A DNA stretch of 64,000 bases from Chloroflexota bacterium (GTDB taxonomy: Bacteria > Chloroflexota > Dehalococcoidia > SM23-28-2 > RBG-16-64-32): positions 1 through 64,000 of the forward strand of contig JAJCYV010000006.1 in NCBI GenBank assembly GCA_029262695.1, read 5' to 3'. The notes beneath the pieces are model-generated. The model made no database searches and was not told the DNA's origin. It saw only the letters and a list, made by a program, of their open reading frames with translations. The position numbers and the translations under genes are program-made. The first letter of the stretch is position 1; every line of letters begins with the position of its first letter. This document shows positions 32,264 to 39,057 of the stretch, one piece after another.

Positions 32264-33727
32264 TCAGTTCGCGACCGCGGGCTGAATCTGCTCGTAGGCA
32301 TCTGGACCAAACTGCTCCATGAAGAACTCGTCGAGCGCCTCGAAGATGCCGTCTGCATCCTCGTCGAACACCGGGTGTCGAGCCCCGTACTCGTCGGTCT
32401 CCACAGTCACGTCGTAGCCGCGGTCGCGCAGGTACTCGACCAGCGCGTCGGTTTCGCCGTTCATCTCCGCCAGCTCCTCATCCGAGAGCTCAAACGGGCC
32501 ACAGAAGGGAGCTTCAAGCTCGTTCGATAGCTCCTCGTCCCAGCACTCGTCCGGGCCGAAGAAGGCGCCAATCTCGTCCGTCCAGACGACGTCATACACA
32601 CCGGGAGCGATCTCTTCAGTCTCCACGGTGATGCCCTCAGCAGCCAACTCGGCGACAAGAGCGTCAATATCGGCGTTCCACTGCGCCTTCTCCTCGTCGC
32701 TCCACGACGCCACTTCTTCCCGGAACCGTGCCATGAAGAACTCGTCGAGCGCCTCAAAGACGCCGTCTGCGTCCTCGTCGAGCACCGGGTAGCGAACCCC
32801 GGACTCGTCGGTCTCCACGGTCACGTCGTAGCCGCGGTCTCGCAGGTACTCGACCAACGCGTCGGTCTCGGCGTTGATCTCCGCCAGCTCTTCGTCCGGC
32901 AGCTCGAACGGGCCACAGAAGGGATCATCAATTCCGTCCGCCAGGTCCTCGTCAGACAGCTCGAACGGGCCAGAGACGACAGCGCTAAACTCGCCCGTCA
33001 GGTTGATCGGGCCAGAGAAGGCAGCGCTAAACTCGCCCGTCAGGTCGATCGGGCCAGAGAAGACAGCGTCAAACTCGCCCGTCAGGTCAATCGGGCCAGA
33101 GACGACAACGCTGAACTCGTCCGTCCGGTCATTCGGGCCAGAGAGGACAGCGTCGAACTCGCCCGTCGGGTCAACCGGGCCAAAGAAGGCAGCGCCAGCC
33201 TCGTCCGTCCACACGATGTCACGCACGCCGGGGGCGATCTCCTCAGTCTCGACGGTGATTCCTTCGGCCGCCAGGTCGGCGACCATGGCGTCAACATCGG
33301 CGTTCCACTGCTCCTTCTCCTCTTCGCTCCACGACGCCACTTCTTCTCCGAACTGGGCCTTGTAGAACTCGTCGAGCGCCTCGAAGATGCCGTCTGCATC
33401 CTCGTCGAACACCGGGTAGCGAACCCCGTACTCGTCGGTCTCCACAGTCGCCTCGTAGTCGCGGTCGCGCAGGTACTCGACCAACGCATCGGTCTCGGCG
33501 TTGATCTCCGCCAGCTCCTCGTCCGACGGCTCGGACGGGCCACACACGGCGTCGCCGCCGAGGGCCGAGACCTCAAGCTGGCCATCTACTTCAGGGGCCG
33601 GCGCAGCCTGCGCGGCGTCTGGCGTCTTCTCTGCTGCGGCATCATTCGAGACCGCAGCAGAAACTCCCACCGCACCGCCGATGAGCAAGGCGACCACCGC
33701 CGCCATCTGTCCGATTCGTTTCAACAT
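32264..33727 (-). CDS. Secreted acidic repeat protein with calcium-loop-like motifs
   Basis: A 487-residue exported protein of no known family. Signal-like N-terminus MLKRIGQMAAVVALLIGG, start set by AAGGAGG upstream. It has two full copies (62-184, 271-391) and a half copy (409-475) of a module of about 121 residues, each opening with CGP. Every copy contains FDEDADGIFEALDEF or a close variant, whose D-x-D-x-D-G-x-x-x-x-x-D fits an EF-hand/dockerin calcium loop. Modules 1 and 2 are joined by 14-residue repeats, SGPIDLTGEFDAVF and variants (183-255). The protein is very acidic. Calcium-dependent folding or surface layering is plausible but not shown. Confidence 0.75.
   Translation of the reverse strand: MLKRIGQMAAVVALLIGGAVGVSAAVSNDAAAEKTPDAAQAAPAPEVDGQLEVSALGGDAVCGPSEPSDEELAEINAETDALVEYLRDRDYEATVETDEYGVRYPVFDEDADGIFEALDEFYKAQFGEEVASWSEEEKEQWNADVDAMVADLAAEGITVETEEIAPGVRDIVWTDEAGAAFFGPVDPTGEFDAVLSGPNDRTDEFSVVVSGPIDLTGEFDAVFSGPIDLTGEFSAAFSGPINLTGEFSAVVSGPFELSDEDLADGIDDPFCGPFELPDEELAEINAETDALVEYLRDRGYDVTVETDESGVRYPVLDEDADGVFEALDEFFMARFREEVASWSDEEKAQWNADIDALVAELAAEGITVETEEIAPGVYDVVWTDEIGAFFGPDECWDEELSNELEAPFCGPFELSDEELAEMNGETDALVEYLRDRGYDVTVETDEYGARHPVFDEDADGIFEALDEFFMEQFGPDAYEQIQPAVAN
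32966..33175 (-). repeat. Five tandem 42-bp coding repeats
   Basis: Units start at 32966, 33008, 33050, 33092 and 33134 (plus-strand coordinates), each beginning CGGGCCAGAGA, with a degraded sixth from 33176. They encode the 14-residue repeats of the secreted protein. Confidence 0.85.
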
Positions 33728-33891
33728 CGTTGTTCCTCCTTGCTTTGCTTTCTTGATGTCCACGGTCAGGACACCACGGAGGTGTGAAGATGCTGTGAAC
33801 ATCCGAAGGATTCCCTAAGGAGAGAGAATCATGGAAGACGTCGATCCCTGGGATCGCGTATTCTGATTTGAAATTAAGGAGGTAAGTGTCC

Positions 33892-34119
33892 ATGAAGAAG
33901 ATGACATGCAAAGAACTGGATGGCGCTTGTGATGCTGAAATCACAGGAGACACACCAGATGAGATGGCGAGAAATTCACGAGAACACGCTATGAGCGCGA
34001 ATGACGAGGCTCATAAGAACAAGATGAAGCAGATGGGAGAAATGCTTAAAGGTCCCGAAGCTGTGAAGAAATATATGGATGATTTCAAAGCTAAGTTTGA
34101 TGCTCTGCCAGACGCTTAA
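33892..34119 (+). CDS. Small DUF1059-like protein
   Basis: A 75-residue protein. MKKMTCKELDGACDAEITGDTPDEMARNSREHAM matches the DUF1059 pattern: an early MTCxELGGxCD-like segment, then a helix starting DEM. A long basic helix follows. The function of the family is unknown. A strong ribosome site, AAGGAGGT, stands 9 bases before the ATG at 33892; the GTG two codons earlier is too close to it. The gene is clearly poorer in G+C (mid-40s %) than everything around it, which points to recent arrival. Confidence 0.72.
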   Translation: MKKMTCKELDGACDAEITGDTPDEMARNSREHAMSANDEAHKNKMKQMGEMLKGPEAVKKYMDDFKAKFDALPDA

Positions 34120-34255
34120 GGTATCTCCGAGGACGCTCCCTCGTTCGACGAGCCACGTTCCGGCCATCGACGCGGAGGATCGGCGCTTCTGGCGATCCAC
34201 GTCCGTCCGATAAGATGGACAGTCGAGGGATTCGAGATCAGTTAGGAGAGGACCG

Positions 34256-34834
34256 ATGACGCAGCAGGCACAGCCCCTGGAACGGGCGGCGAACTACTTG
34301 CATCACCAGGGAGCGAAGAGCTTCGAGGAACTCGAGGCGCTCATGGGGCAGAGCGGCAGCGACTGGGACGCTTGCCTCCGGGAGGTCACCGAGGCGCAGG
34401 CGGCCTTTCAACCCGAGCCGTCGGAGCACGTTCGGACACCAGTGAGCGGGGAGGGGCCCAGGTGGTGCGTGAAAGAGGTTGTCGGGCACTACCTGGTCAC
34501 GGAGCGAAGCCTGAACAATGCAGTGGCGGGGCTCGCCGGCGTGGCGCCGCCGCCCGATCCGGGGCCGACCGTCAGCGAGATGGGCGCACAGTCCGCCGAG
34601 TATGAGGCGCTTCCGCTGGATGGCTTGAGGGAGAAGCTGTCGGAGTTCTTTGAGGAAACGGTGGGGCTAATCGGCGCGCTCCGCAGTTCGGAGAAGCTGG
34701 GCGCGACGTTTCCGCACCCGGTGTTCGGACCACTGACTATGAAGGAGTGGCTGGCGTTCCACGGGCTGCACGCAATGGACCACATCCTGCAGATCGAGCG
34801 GATCAAGACGGATGGGGGATACCCGAAAGCATGA
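34256..34834 (+). CDS. DinB-superfamily protein
   Basis: A 192-residue DinB-fold protein. CVKEVVGHYLVTERSL and LAFHGLHAMDHILQIERI supply the expected His residues at the ends of helices. AGGAG lies 8 bases before the ATG. It stands alone, after the low-GC DUF1059 gene and before a long gene-free structured stretch. Thiol transferase or metal-dependent hydrolase activity is possible, but nothing in the context narrows it. Confidence 0.72.
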   Translation: MTQQAQPLERAANYLHHQGAKSFEELEALMGQSGSDWDACLREVTEAQAAFQPEPSEHVRTPVSGEGPRWCVKEVVGHYLVTERSLNNAVAGLAGVAPPPDPGPTVSEMGAQSAEYEALPLDGLREKLSEFFEETVGLIGALRSSEKLGATFPHPVFGPLTMKEWLAFHGLHAMDHILQIERIKTDGGYPKA

Positions 34835-34864
34835 AGGTGCATCTAGCGGGACTAGACGTGACGC

Positions 34865-34926
34865 TGGAGCCAACCGTGAGAGTCGAACTCACGACCTGAT
34901 GTTTGCGACATCGAACTCGGCTGGTT
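34865..34926 (-). pseudogene. tRNA-like sequence lacking a D-arm
   Basis: Read on the minus strand: acceptor-like CCAGCC, then an arm GATG-TCGCAAA-CATC, variable AGGTC, a perfect T-arm GTGAG-TTCGACT-CTCAC, GGTTGGC, T and an encoded CCA. CCAGCC can pair with GGTTGG using one G-U. The 7-base anticodon loop would carry GCA (Cys) but position 33 is C, not U. It is probably a decayed tRNA or an attachment-site remnant. Confidence 0.5.
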
Positions 34927-35011
34927 TTCTTCGTGGCCCCTGATGGCTCCTTCCTCCCGTTTCGTACCTGGGAGTCGCCCTCTTCGCACCGGATGCTCTG
35001 AGTAGATACGA

Positions 35012-35175
35012 GAACGGGCGGCAGTAGCTCAATGGCGGAGCAGCTGCCTCCCGGGCAGATGGTCAAACCCAGATAGAAGAAGCCCGTTTGAGCACCTGCT
35101 CCGCCATCTCGCGTGCCTGCGAATGCTATCTGCGTTCTATCAGGCGAGATCGTCGGAACGCCGAGTCTCAAACGG
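35012..35175 (+). ncRNA. Possible pseudoknotted RNA
   Basis: GAACGGGC (35012-35019) pairs with GCCCGTTT (35082-35089), while ATGGCGGAGCAG (35032-35043) pairs perfectly with CTGCTCCGCCAT (35096-35107), so the stems cross. CCGTTTGAG (35084-35092) also matches CTCAAACGG (35167-35175) and would compete with the first stem. An intrinsic terminator follows at 35281. Confidence 0.35.
35018..35064 (+). pseudogene. 5' two-thirds of a tRNA-Gly(CCC)-like sequence
   Basis: GCGGCAG, TA, D-arm GCTC-AATGGCG-GAGC, an anticodon arm with loop CTCCCGG (anticodon CCC, U33 present) and variable TGGTC all align with tRNA-Gly. After 35064 the T-arm and 3' acceptor are missing. Confidence 0.5.
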
Positions 35176-35280
35176 CTGTGCCATCTTGCACTGTGCCATT
35201 CGAGCCATCAGTCACAGGCCATGGGGGCCGTTCCTCTGCGCAGCGCCGACAGTTCGGTAACTGGGTAAGTGGGTCAGATG

Positions 35281-35312
35281 GGGGCGCGGGCGATTCGCGC
35301 CCCGTCTTCTTA
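35281..35312 (+). terminator. Intrinsic terminator upstream of the cytochrome genes
   Basis: GGGGCGCG-ggcgatt-CGCGCCCC (35281-35303) is a perfect 8-bp stem with a 7-base loop, followed by GTCTTCTTAT. No gene ends just before it on this strand, so it either ends a small RNA or attenuates the cytochrome operon. Confidence 0.6.
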
Positions 35313-35473
35313 TATATCTCGGTTACCACGCTGCACACTATCTCGGTCATTACTTCTGGTGCGTTGTGGAGAGTGCGCGACCTCGTCCACCGTGAACACA
35401 GAAGGGAACCGAACACCACGGCGTGTGGTGGAGGGACTCCCCTCCTGAATGCCAAGACGAAAGGAGGTGAAGA

Positions 35474-36592
35474 ATGAGAAACATGAGGAAGACAACCCTT
35501 TTCGTCGGCATAGTTGCCGGTATTGCGATCGCGTTGCTGGCGGGTCTGGGCACGAGCACACAGACGGCCTCGGCAGACGCCGGGCCACACGTGGACACGG
35601 GCACAGACTCTACGCCTGACAAGTGCGCCAGCTGCCACCGCATTCACACCGGTCAGAACGAGTACCTGCTGAAAGAGGCAGGCTCGGAGACAGATTTCTG
35701 CTACTCGTGCCACGGCACGGGCGGGCCGGGATCTGACCTGGCGGCGCAGGAAGGGACCCTCTACGGTGGCGCGGGTGACCCTTACGGCGACCCGTACGGT
35801 GGCAAGACCGAGTTAGCCACTGTTGGCCTGAGAGCGGGCGGTTTTGATGCAGCCCGTATCGATACCACCGACCCATCGGCTGGGTACGGCTCAGCAGCGA
35901 TCGGTGTGCTGGCAACAACGGAGACCGTTGTTTCCAATCACGCGATTGACGGGACAGCAGGGACGACGTGGGGAAGCGGGCCTATCGGCTCCGGTGCAGG
36001 TGAGCCCAGCGTCACGCTGGGTTGCGGCTCGTGCCACAATCCGCATGGGAACGGCCAGTACCGGATCCTGAGACCGGTTCCGGTTGGGGCCCCTGGAGCT
36101 GGCTACGCCATCCCCGACACCTACCCGAAGGCGGCGGCGGACTACGCCACGCCGGACTACCTCAACATGTACTTCGGTGGTGTCGCTCCGGCGAACCCCA
36201 TAGTCGATGACAGGACCCCGGGGGTGAGCATCCTGATGGACACGTCGGCGTGGTGCGCACAGTGCCACACCCGTTACCTCGCGGAACATCATGCGGCTGA
36301 CCCTGCTGATGCAAGCCGGGAGGACAGCGGTGACCCGATCTTCACGTACCGTCATACGAGTTCCGGTTACGGCTATAGCAGCTACCGTGATCCGGCCGGG
36401 TTCAAGTTCAACAACCGGGCCTGTATCACGTGCCACGCTTCGCACGGAAGCAACGCTTCGATGCCAGGGCCGGCCTCGTCATCGGTCGAGTGGCCTGACG
36501 GCAGCGTTGTCAACCCGCCGAACGATCTTGAGCGGGCAAGCCTGCTGAAGATGGATAACCGCGGGATTTGCCTGAAGTGTCACAACGAGTAG
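35474..36592 (+). CDS. Secreted six-haem c-type cytochrome (first copy)
   Basis: A 372-residue exported protein with signal peptide (hydrophobic 8-27, likely cut after TASA) and six CxxCH haem sites in order: CASCH, CYSCH, CGSCH, CAQCH, CITCH, CLKCH. The HxGQNEYLLKEAG and CGSCHNPHGNGQYRILRP segments place it in the doubled-CXXCH cytochrome group. There is no anchor or other domain. The ATG has an excellent AAAGGAGGTGA site. It probably carries electrons outside the membrane, to another cytochrome, a mineral or a partner cell. The gene is followed by a paralogue and a shared hairpin. Haem attachment needs the cytochrome c maturation system, which is not in the window. Confidence 0.9.
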   Translation: MRNMRKTTLFVGIVAGIAIALLAGLGTSTQTASADAGPHVDTGTDSTPDKCASCHRIHTGQNEYLLKEAGSETDFCYSCHGTGGPGSDLAAQEGTLYGGAGDPYGDPYGGKTELATVGLRAGGFDAARIDTTDPSAGYGSAAIGVLATTETVVSNHAIDGTAGTTWGSGPIGSGAGEPSVTLGCGSCHNPHGNGQYRILRPVPVGAPGAGYAIPDTYPKAAADYATPDYLNMYFGGVAPANPIVDDRTPGVSILMDTSAWCAQCHTRYLAEHHAADPADASREDSGDPIFTYRHTSSGYGYSSYRDPAGFKFNNRACITCHASHGSNASMPGPASSSVEWPDGSVVNPPNDLERASLLKMDNRGICLKCHNE

Positions 36593-36627
36593 ATCGCGCG
36601 ATCTGAGAAGATCGGGCGATCTGACAT

Positions 36628-36668
36628 GACCTCGGGGGGAGGTGGAGGCTGAACCTCCCCCCGCGGTC
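36628..36668 (+). promoter_or_regulatory. Hairpin between the two cytochrome genes
   Basis: GACC-tc-GGGGGGAGGT, loop GGAGGCTGA, ACCTCCCCCC-gc-GGTC. The same loop and stem design recur after the second cytochrome gene (37688-37734). It has no T run; it may stabilise mRNA or set the ratio of the two genes. Confidence 0.6.
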
Positions 36669-36693
36669 GCTTCCGCAAGACAGGAGGTGCGAA

Positions 36694-37671
36694 ATGACGA
36701 GGGCAGCACTACTCCTGGGTGTTATCGCCGGCGTCGCTTTGACGGTGGCGGCGATTGGCGCCGGTGGCACGACGACGGCCTCAGCAGACGGCGGGCCGCA
36801 CGTTGCCACCGGTTCAGACGCTACGCCCGACAAGTGCGCCAGCTGCCACAGAATTCACACCGGTCAAAACGAGTACCTGCTGAAAGAGGCAGGGACGGTT
36901 CAAGACTTCTGCTATTCCTGTCACGGTGACGGCGGCCTCGGGTCGGACCTTGCTGTCACGGAAGGTAAGTACTACGGGTACGGGTCCGGCGAGCCTTATG
37001 GTGGCAAGACCACATATGGGGCACTGAGAGGCGGCGGCTTCGAGTCCGCGCTCATCGATACGGACGACGCTACCTTCGATTTCATCGGTGCTCTCACAAT
37101 TGGCGAACCCACGCAGTCCTGGCACACAGTCGACGGGACGACCGCCGGCACCCTCTGGGGCAACGGCGCCATCGGTTCTGGTGTCGGCCTCAGTGACTTC
37201 ACGCTGGATTGCGGTTCGTGCCACAATCCGCACGGCAACGGCCAATTCCGGATCCTGAGACCGATACCGACGGGCTCAGGAGCGGCCGTGGGAGTCAACG
37301 TGACGGACTGGAGCCAGCCGAGCCCGAAGAATTATGGCGTCACGAACTACCTGTACATGGGTGCCGACGTCTCCCTGCTGGAGCTGTCCGAATGGTGTTC
37401 CACCTGTCACACGCGCTATCTCTCCACGTCTACCGAGCCGGTGGACACGGGCGACGCCATTTACACGTACCAGCACCGGAGCGACGGATCTTCGAACCGC
37501 GCCTGCGTCACGTGTCACGCCTCGCACGGCACCAACGCGCTGATGACGGGCTCCTACTCTTCGTCGGTCGAATGGCCGGGCGGCGGAACTGGTACGACCG
37601 ACAACAACAACAGCAGACTCCTGAAGATGGACAACCGGGGCATTTGCGTCAAGTGCCACGTCGATAAGTAG
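36694..37671 (+). CDS. Secreted six-haem c-type cytochrome (second copy)
   Basis: A 325-residue paralogue of the preceding gene. Signal peptide MTRAALLLGVIAGVALTVAA, probably cut after TASA, then CASCH, CYSCH, CGSCH, CSTCH, CVTCH and CVKCH. DNA around the first haem site is almost identical to the first copy (about 70 bp at 35610-35680 and 36822-36892), while the middle parts differ and are about 45 residues shorter. AGGAGG precedes the ATG. Duplication with later divergence, or local gene conversion, explains this. Subunits of one extracellular electron-transfer assembly are a reasonable inference. Confidence 0.9.
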   Translation: MTRAALLLGVIAGVALTVAAIGAGGTTTASADGGPHVATGSDATPDKCASCHRIHTGQNEYLLKEAGTVQDFCYSCHGDGGLGSDLAVTEGKYYGYGSGEPYGGKTTYGALRGGGFESALIDTDDATFDFIGALTIGEPTQSWHTVDGTTAGTLWGNGAIGSGVGLSDFTLDCGSCHNPHGNGQFRILRPIPTGSGAAVGVNVTDWSQPSPKNYGVTNYLYMGADVSLLELSEWCSTCHTRYLSTSTEPVDTGDAIYTYQHRSDGSSNRACVTCHASHGTNALMTGSYSSSVEWPGGGTGTTDNNNSRLLKMDNRGICVKCHVDK

Positions 37672-37687
37672 ATCGAGCGATCTGAAC

Positions 37688-37734
37688 GCGACCGCCGGGG
37701 GGAGGTGGAGGCTGAACCTCCCTCCGGCGGTCGC
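37688..37734 (+). terminator. Long hairpin after the second cytochrome gene
   Basis: A 19-bp stem with one G-U pair and the loop GGAGGCTGA, the same loop as at 36644-36652. There is no T run. It may end transcription or protect the 3' end. Confidence 0.55.
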
Positions 37735-37738
37735 CCTG

Positions 37739-37812
37739 CGAGCCGCTGCCCGTCGCCGGCGCTGACGGCGCGCCGGCGGGGCGTGCTCCCCCTGGACGAA
37801 GGCGCCCCGCTG
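37739..37812 (+). pseudogene. Remnant of a cyclase-family gene 3' end
   Basis: Reading from 37740, GAG CCG CTG CCC GTC GCC gives EPLPVAGADGAPA and, after a frameshift, RGVLPLDEGAPL. It matches the C-terminus APLPVAGADGAPARVFLLGEAP of the intact cyclase at 27379, and the DNA is very similar over about 45 bases. No upstream part of the gene remains. Confidence 0.55.
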
Positions 37813-37974
37813 ATTCCGGCCGCCACCGCCGTCGCCGGGTGATGCCCCACAGACAACGCCCAGAAAGTTGACCATAATCGGAGCCACATCTGATAGGGGG
37901 TGGGGGCAGTGGCCGCGTTGGAAGGTTCCTTCCGGCGTGCGCTAGCGAAAGAGCCCCCAAGAAGGGGGTGCGGC

Positions 37975-39057
37975 ATGTTCCGTCCGATACTACTCGTGGC
38001 GCTGGTTGCGGCCACGCTGTTTGCGTTCACCGGAAACACCGGAGAATCCGAAGCTACGTTTCCTGGCGCGAACGGCAAGATCGCGTTCACTTCAGAGCGA
38101 GACGGCAATAGAGAGATCTACGTGATGGACGCGGATGGCACGGGCCAGACCCGGCTAACCAACGATTCCGCCTCAGACGACGGCGCACGCTGGTCACCTG
38201 ACGGCACAAAGATTGCGTTTCACTCCGAAAGGGATGGCAACCGTGAGGTGTATGTGATGAATGCCGACGGTACCGGACAGGTGAATCTCACCAATCACAG
38301 CGCCACTGACGGAAGTCCGAGCTGGACGCCGGACGGGACGAGAATCGTCTTCAACACTAATAGAGACGGCAACCACGAGATCTACGTGATGAATGCAGAC
38401 GGAACAGGTCAGACCAACCTCTCGAACCATAGCAGCAGTGATGGTGCTACCGGGGTTTCCCCCGATGGGACGAAGATTGTGTTCCACACCGATCGCAATG
38501 TGGGTGTGCAGTTCTTAGATGTCTGGGTGATGAACATGGACGGAACCGGCCAGATGCTTCTCTGCTGTAGCCCGGCAACGCATGAGTCCGGAGGCAGATG
38601 GTCGCCGGATGGCGCGAAGATCGTCTTCACCAAAGAACTCACTTCCCCGGGAGGCAACCCGGAAGTATTTGTGATGAACGCCGACGGTACCGGACAGGTG
38701 AATCTCACTAATCACAGCATAGGCGATTGGCGCGGAACTTGGTCACCGGACGGGACCAAGATCGTCTTCGATTCGGATCGTGACCCTCCGAAAACGGATG
38801 TCTACGCCATGAACGCTGACGGCTCAGGAGTGACACGTCTCACGCTCAACGCGACCAACGACTCCGGGCCCGACTGGCAGTCTTTGCCGCCCGGCGTTGG
38901 CGGTGTCGTGGAACTCGCCGTCGGATCAGGCGACTCGTCAGAAGCACAACAGAGCGGCGGAGGCCCGGAGCGCGCGGTGGCTGCGCTGACGATCGCCCTG
39001 GCAGCAGTTGGCGTCGCGGGAGTGTCCTGGCGCCGATTCCGGCGGCGGGTTGGCTAG
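37975..39057 (+). CDS. Surface beta-propeller protein (TolB/PD40-like repeats)
   Basis: A 360-residue exported protein. Signal peptide MFRPILLVALVAATLFAF, then six PD40-type blades, each with IAFxSxRDGNxEIYVMNADGTG and WSPDGTKI variants (about 35-305). A Gly/Ser-rich stretch follows, and the C-terminus AVAALTIALAAVGVAGVSWRRFRRR is a single membrane helix ending in arginines, like sortase- or exosortase-type sorting tails. The ATG at 37975 has AAGAAGGGGG upstream; 25 residues of the longer frame are dropped. It follows the cytochrome genes on the same strand and may share the cell surface with them. A binding or scaffold role is inferred. Confidence 0.8.
   Translation: MFRPILLVALVAATLFAFTGNTGESEATFPGANGKIAFTSERDGNREIYVMDADGTGQTRLTNDSASDDGARWSPDGTKIAFHSERDGNREVYVMNADGTGQVNLTNHSATDGSPSWTPDGTRIVFNTNRDGNHEIYVMNADGTGQTNLSNHSSSDGATGVSPDGTKIVFHTDRNVGVQFLDVWVMNMDGTGQMLLCCSPATHESGGRWSPDGAKIVFTKELTSPGGNPEVFVMNADGTGQVNLTNHSIGDWRGTWSPDGTKIVFDSDRDPPKTDVYAMNADGSGVTRLTLNATNDSGPDWQSLPPGVGGVVELAVGSGDSSEAQQSGGGPERAVAALTIALAAVGVAGVSWRRFRRRVG

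Larger units (their letters stand above)
34835..35473. other. 639-bp gene-free stretch rich in inverted repeats and tRNA-like pieces
   Basis: No convincing reading frame on either strand. It contains a tRNA-like 3' part on the minus strand (34865-34925), a tRNA-Gly-like 5' part on the plus strand (35018-35064), crossing inverted repeats (35012-35019 with 35082-35089; 35032-35043 with 35096-35107; 35084-35092 with 35167-35175; 35106-35112 with 35144-35150), and a terminator at 35281-35312. The last 150 bases are the leader of the first cytochrome gene. Confidence 0.6.
37672..37974 (+). other. 303-bp gap after the cytochrome genes
   Basis: It holds the second cytochrome hairpin (37688-37734), a decayed fragment of a cyclase gene (37739-37812) and about 160 bp in which I see no gene. 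The ribosome site of the propeller gene lies at its end. Confidence 0.6.

Noticed and set aside
34865-34926. tmRNA on the minus strand
   Set aside because: A T-arm, CCA end and the letters GTCGCAAAC recall tmRNA, but there is no tag frame of the right kind, no 5' half with GGGG...TTCGA at a suitable distance, and no pseudoknot series.
34865-35064. Split tRNA made from the two tRNA-like parts
   Set aside because: The parts lie on opposite strands and their acceptor sequences (GCGGCAG and GGTTGGC) do not pair.
35180-35473. c-di-GMP (GEMM) riboswitch before the cytochromes
   Set aside because: The conserved GEMM core and GAAA tetraloop-receptor pattern are not present.
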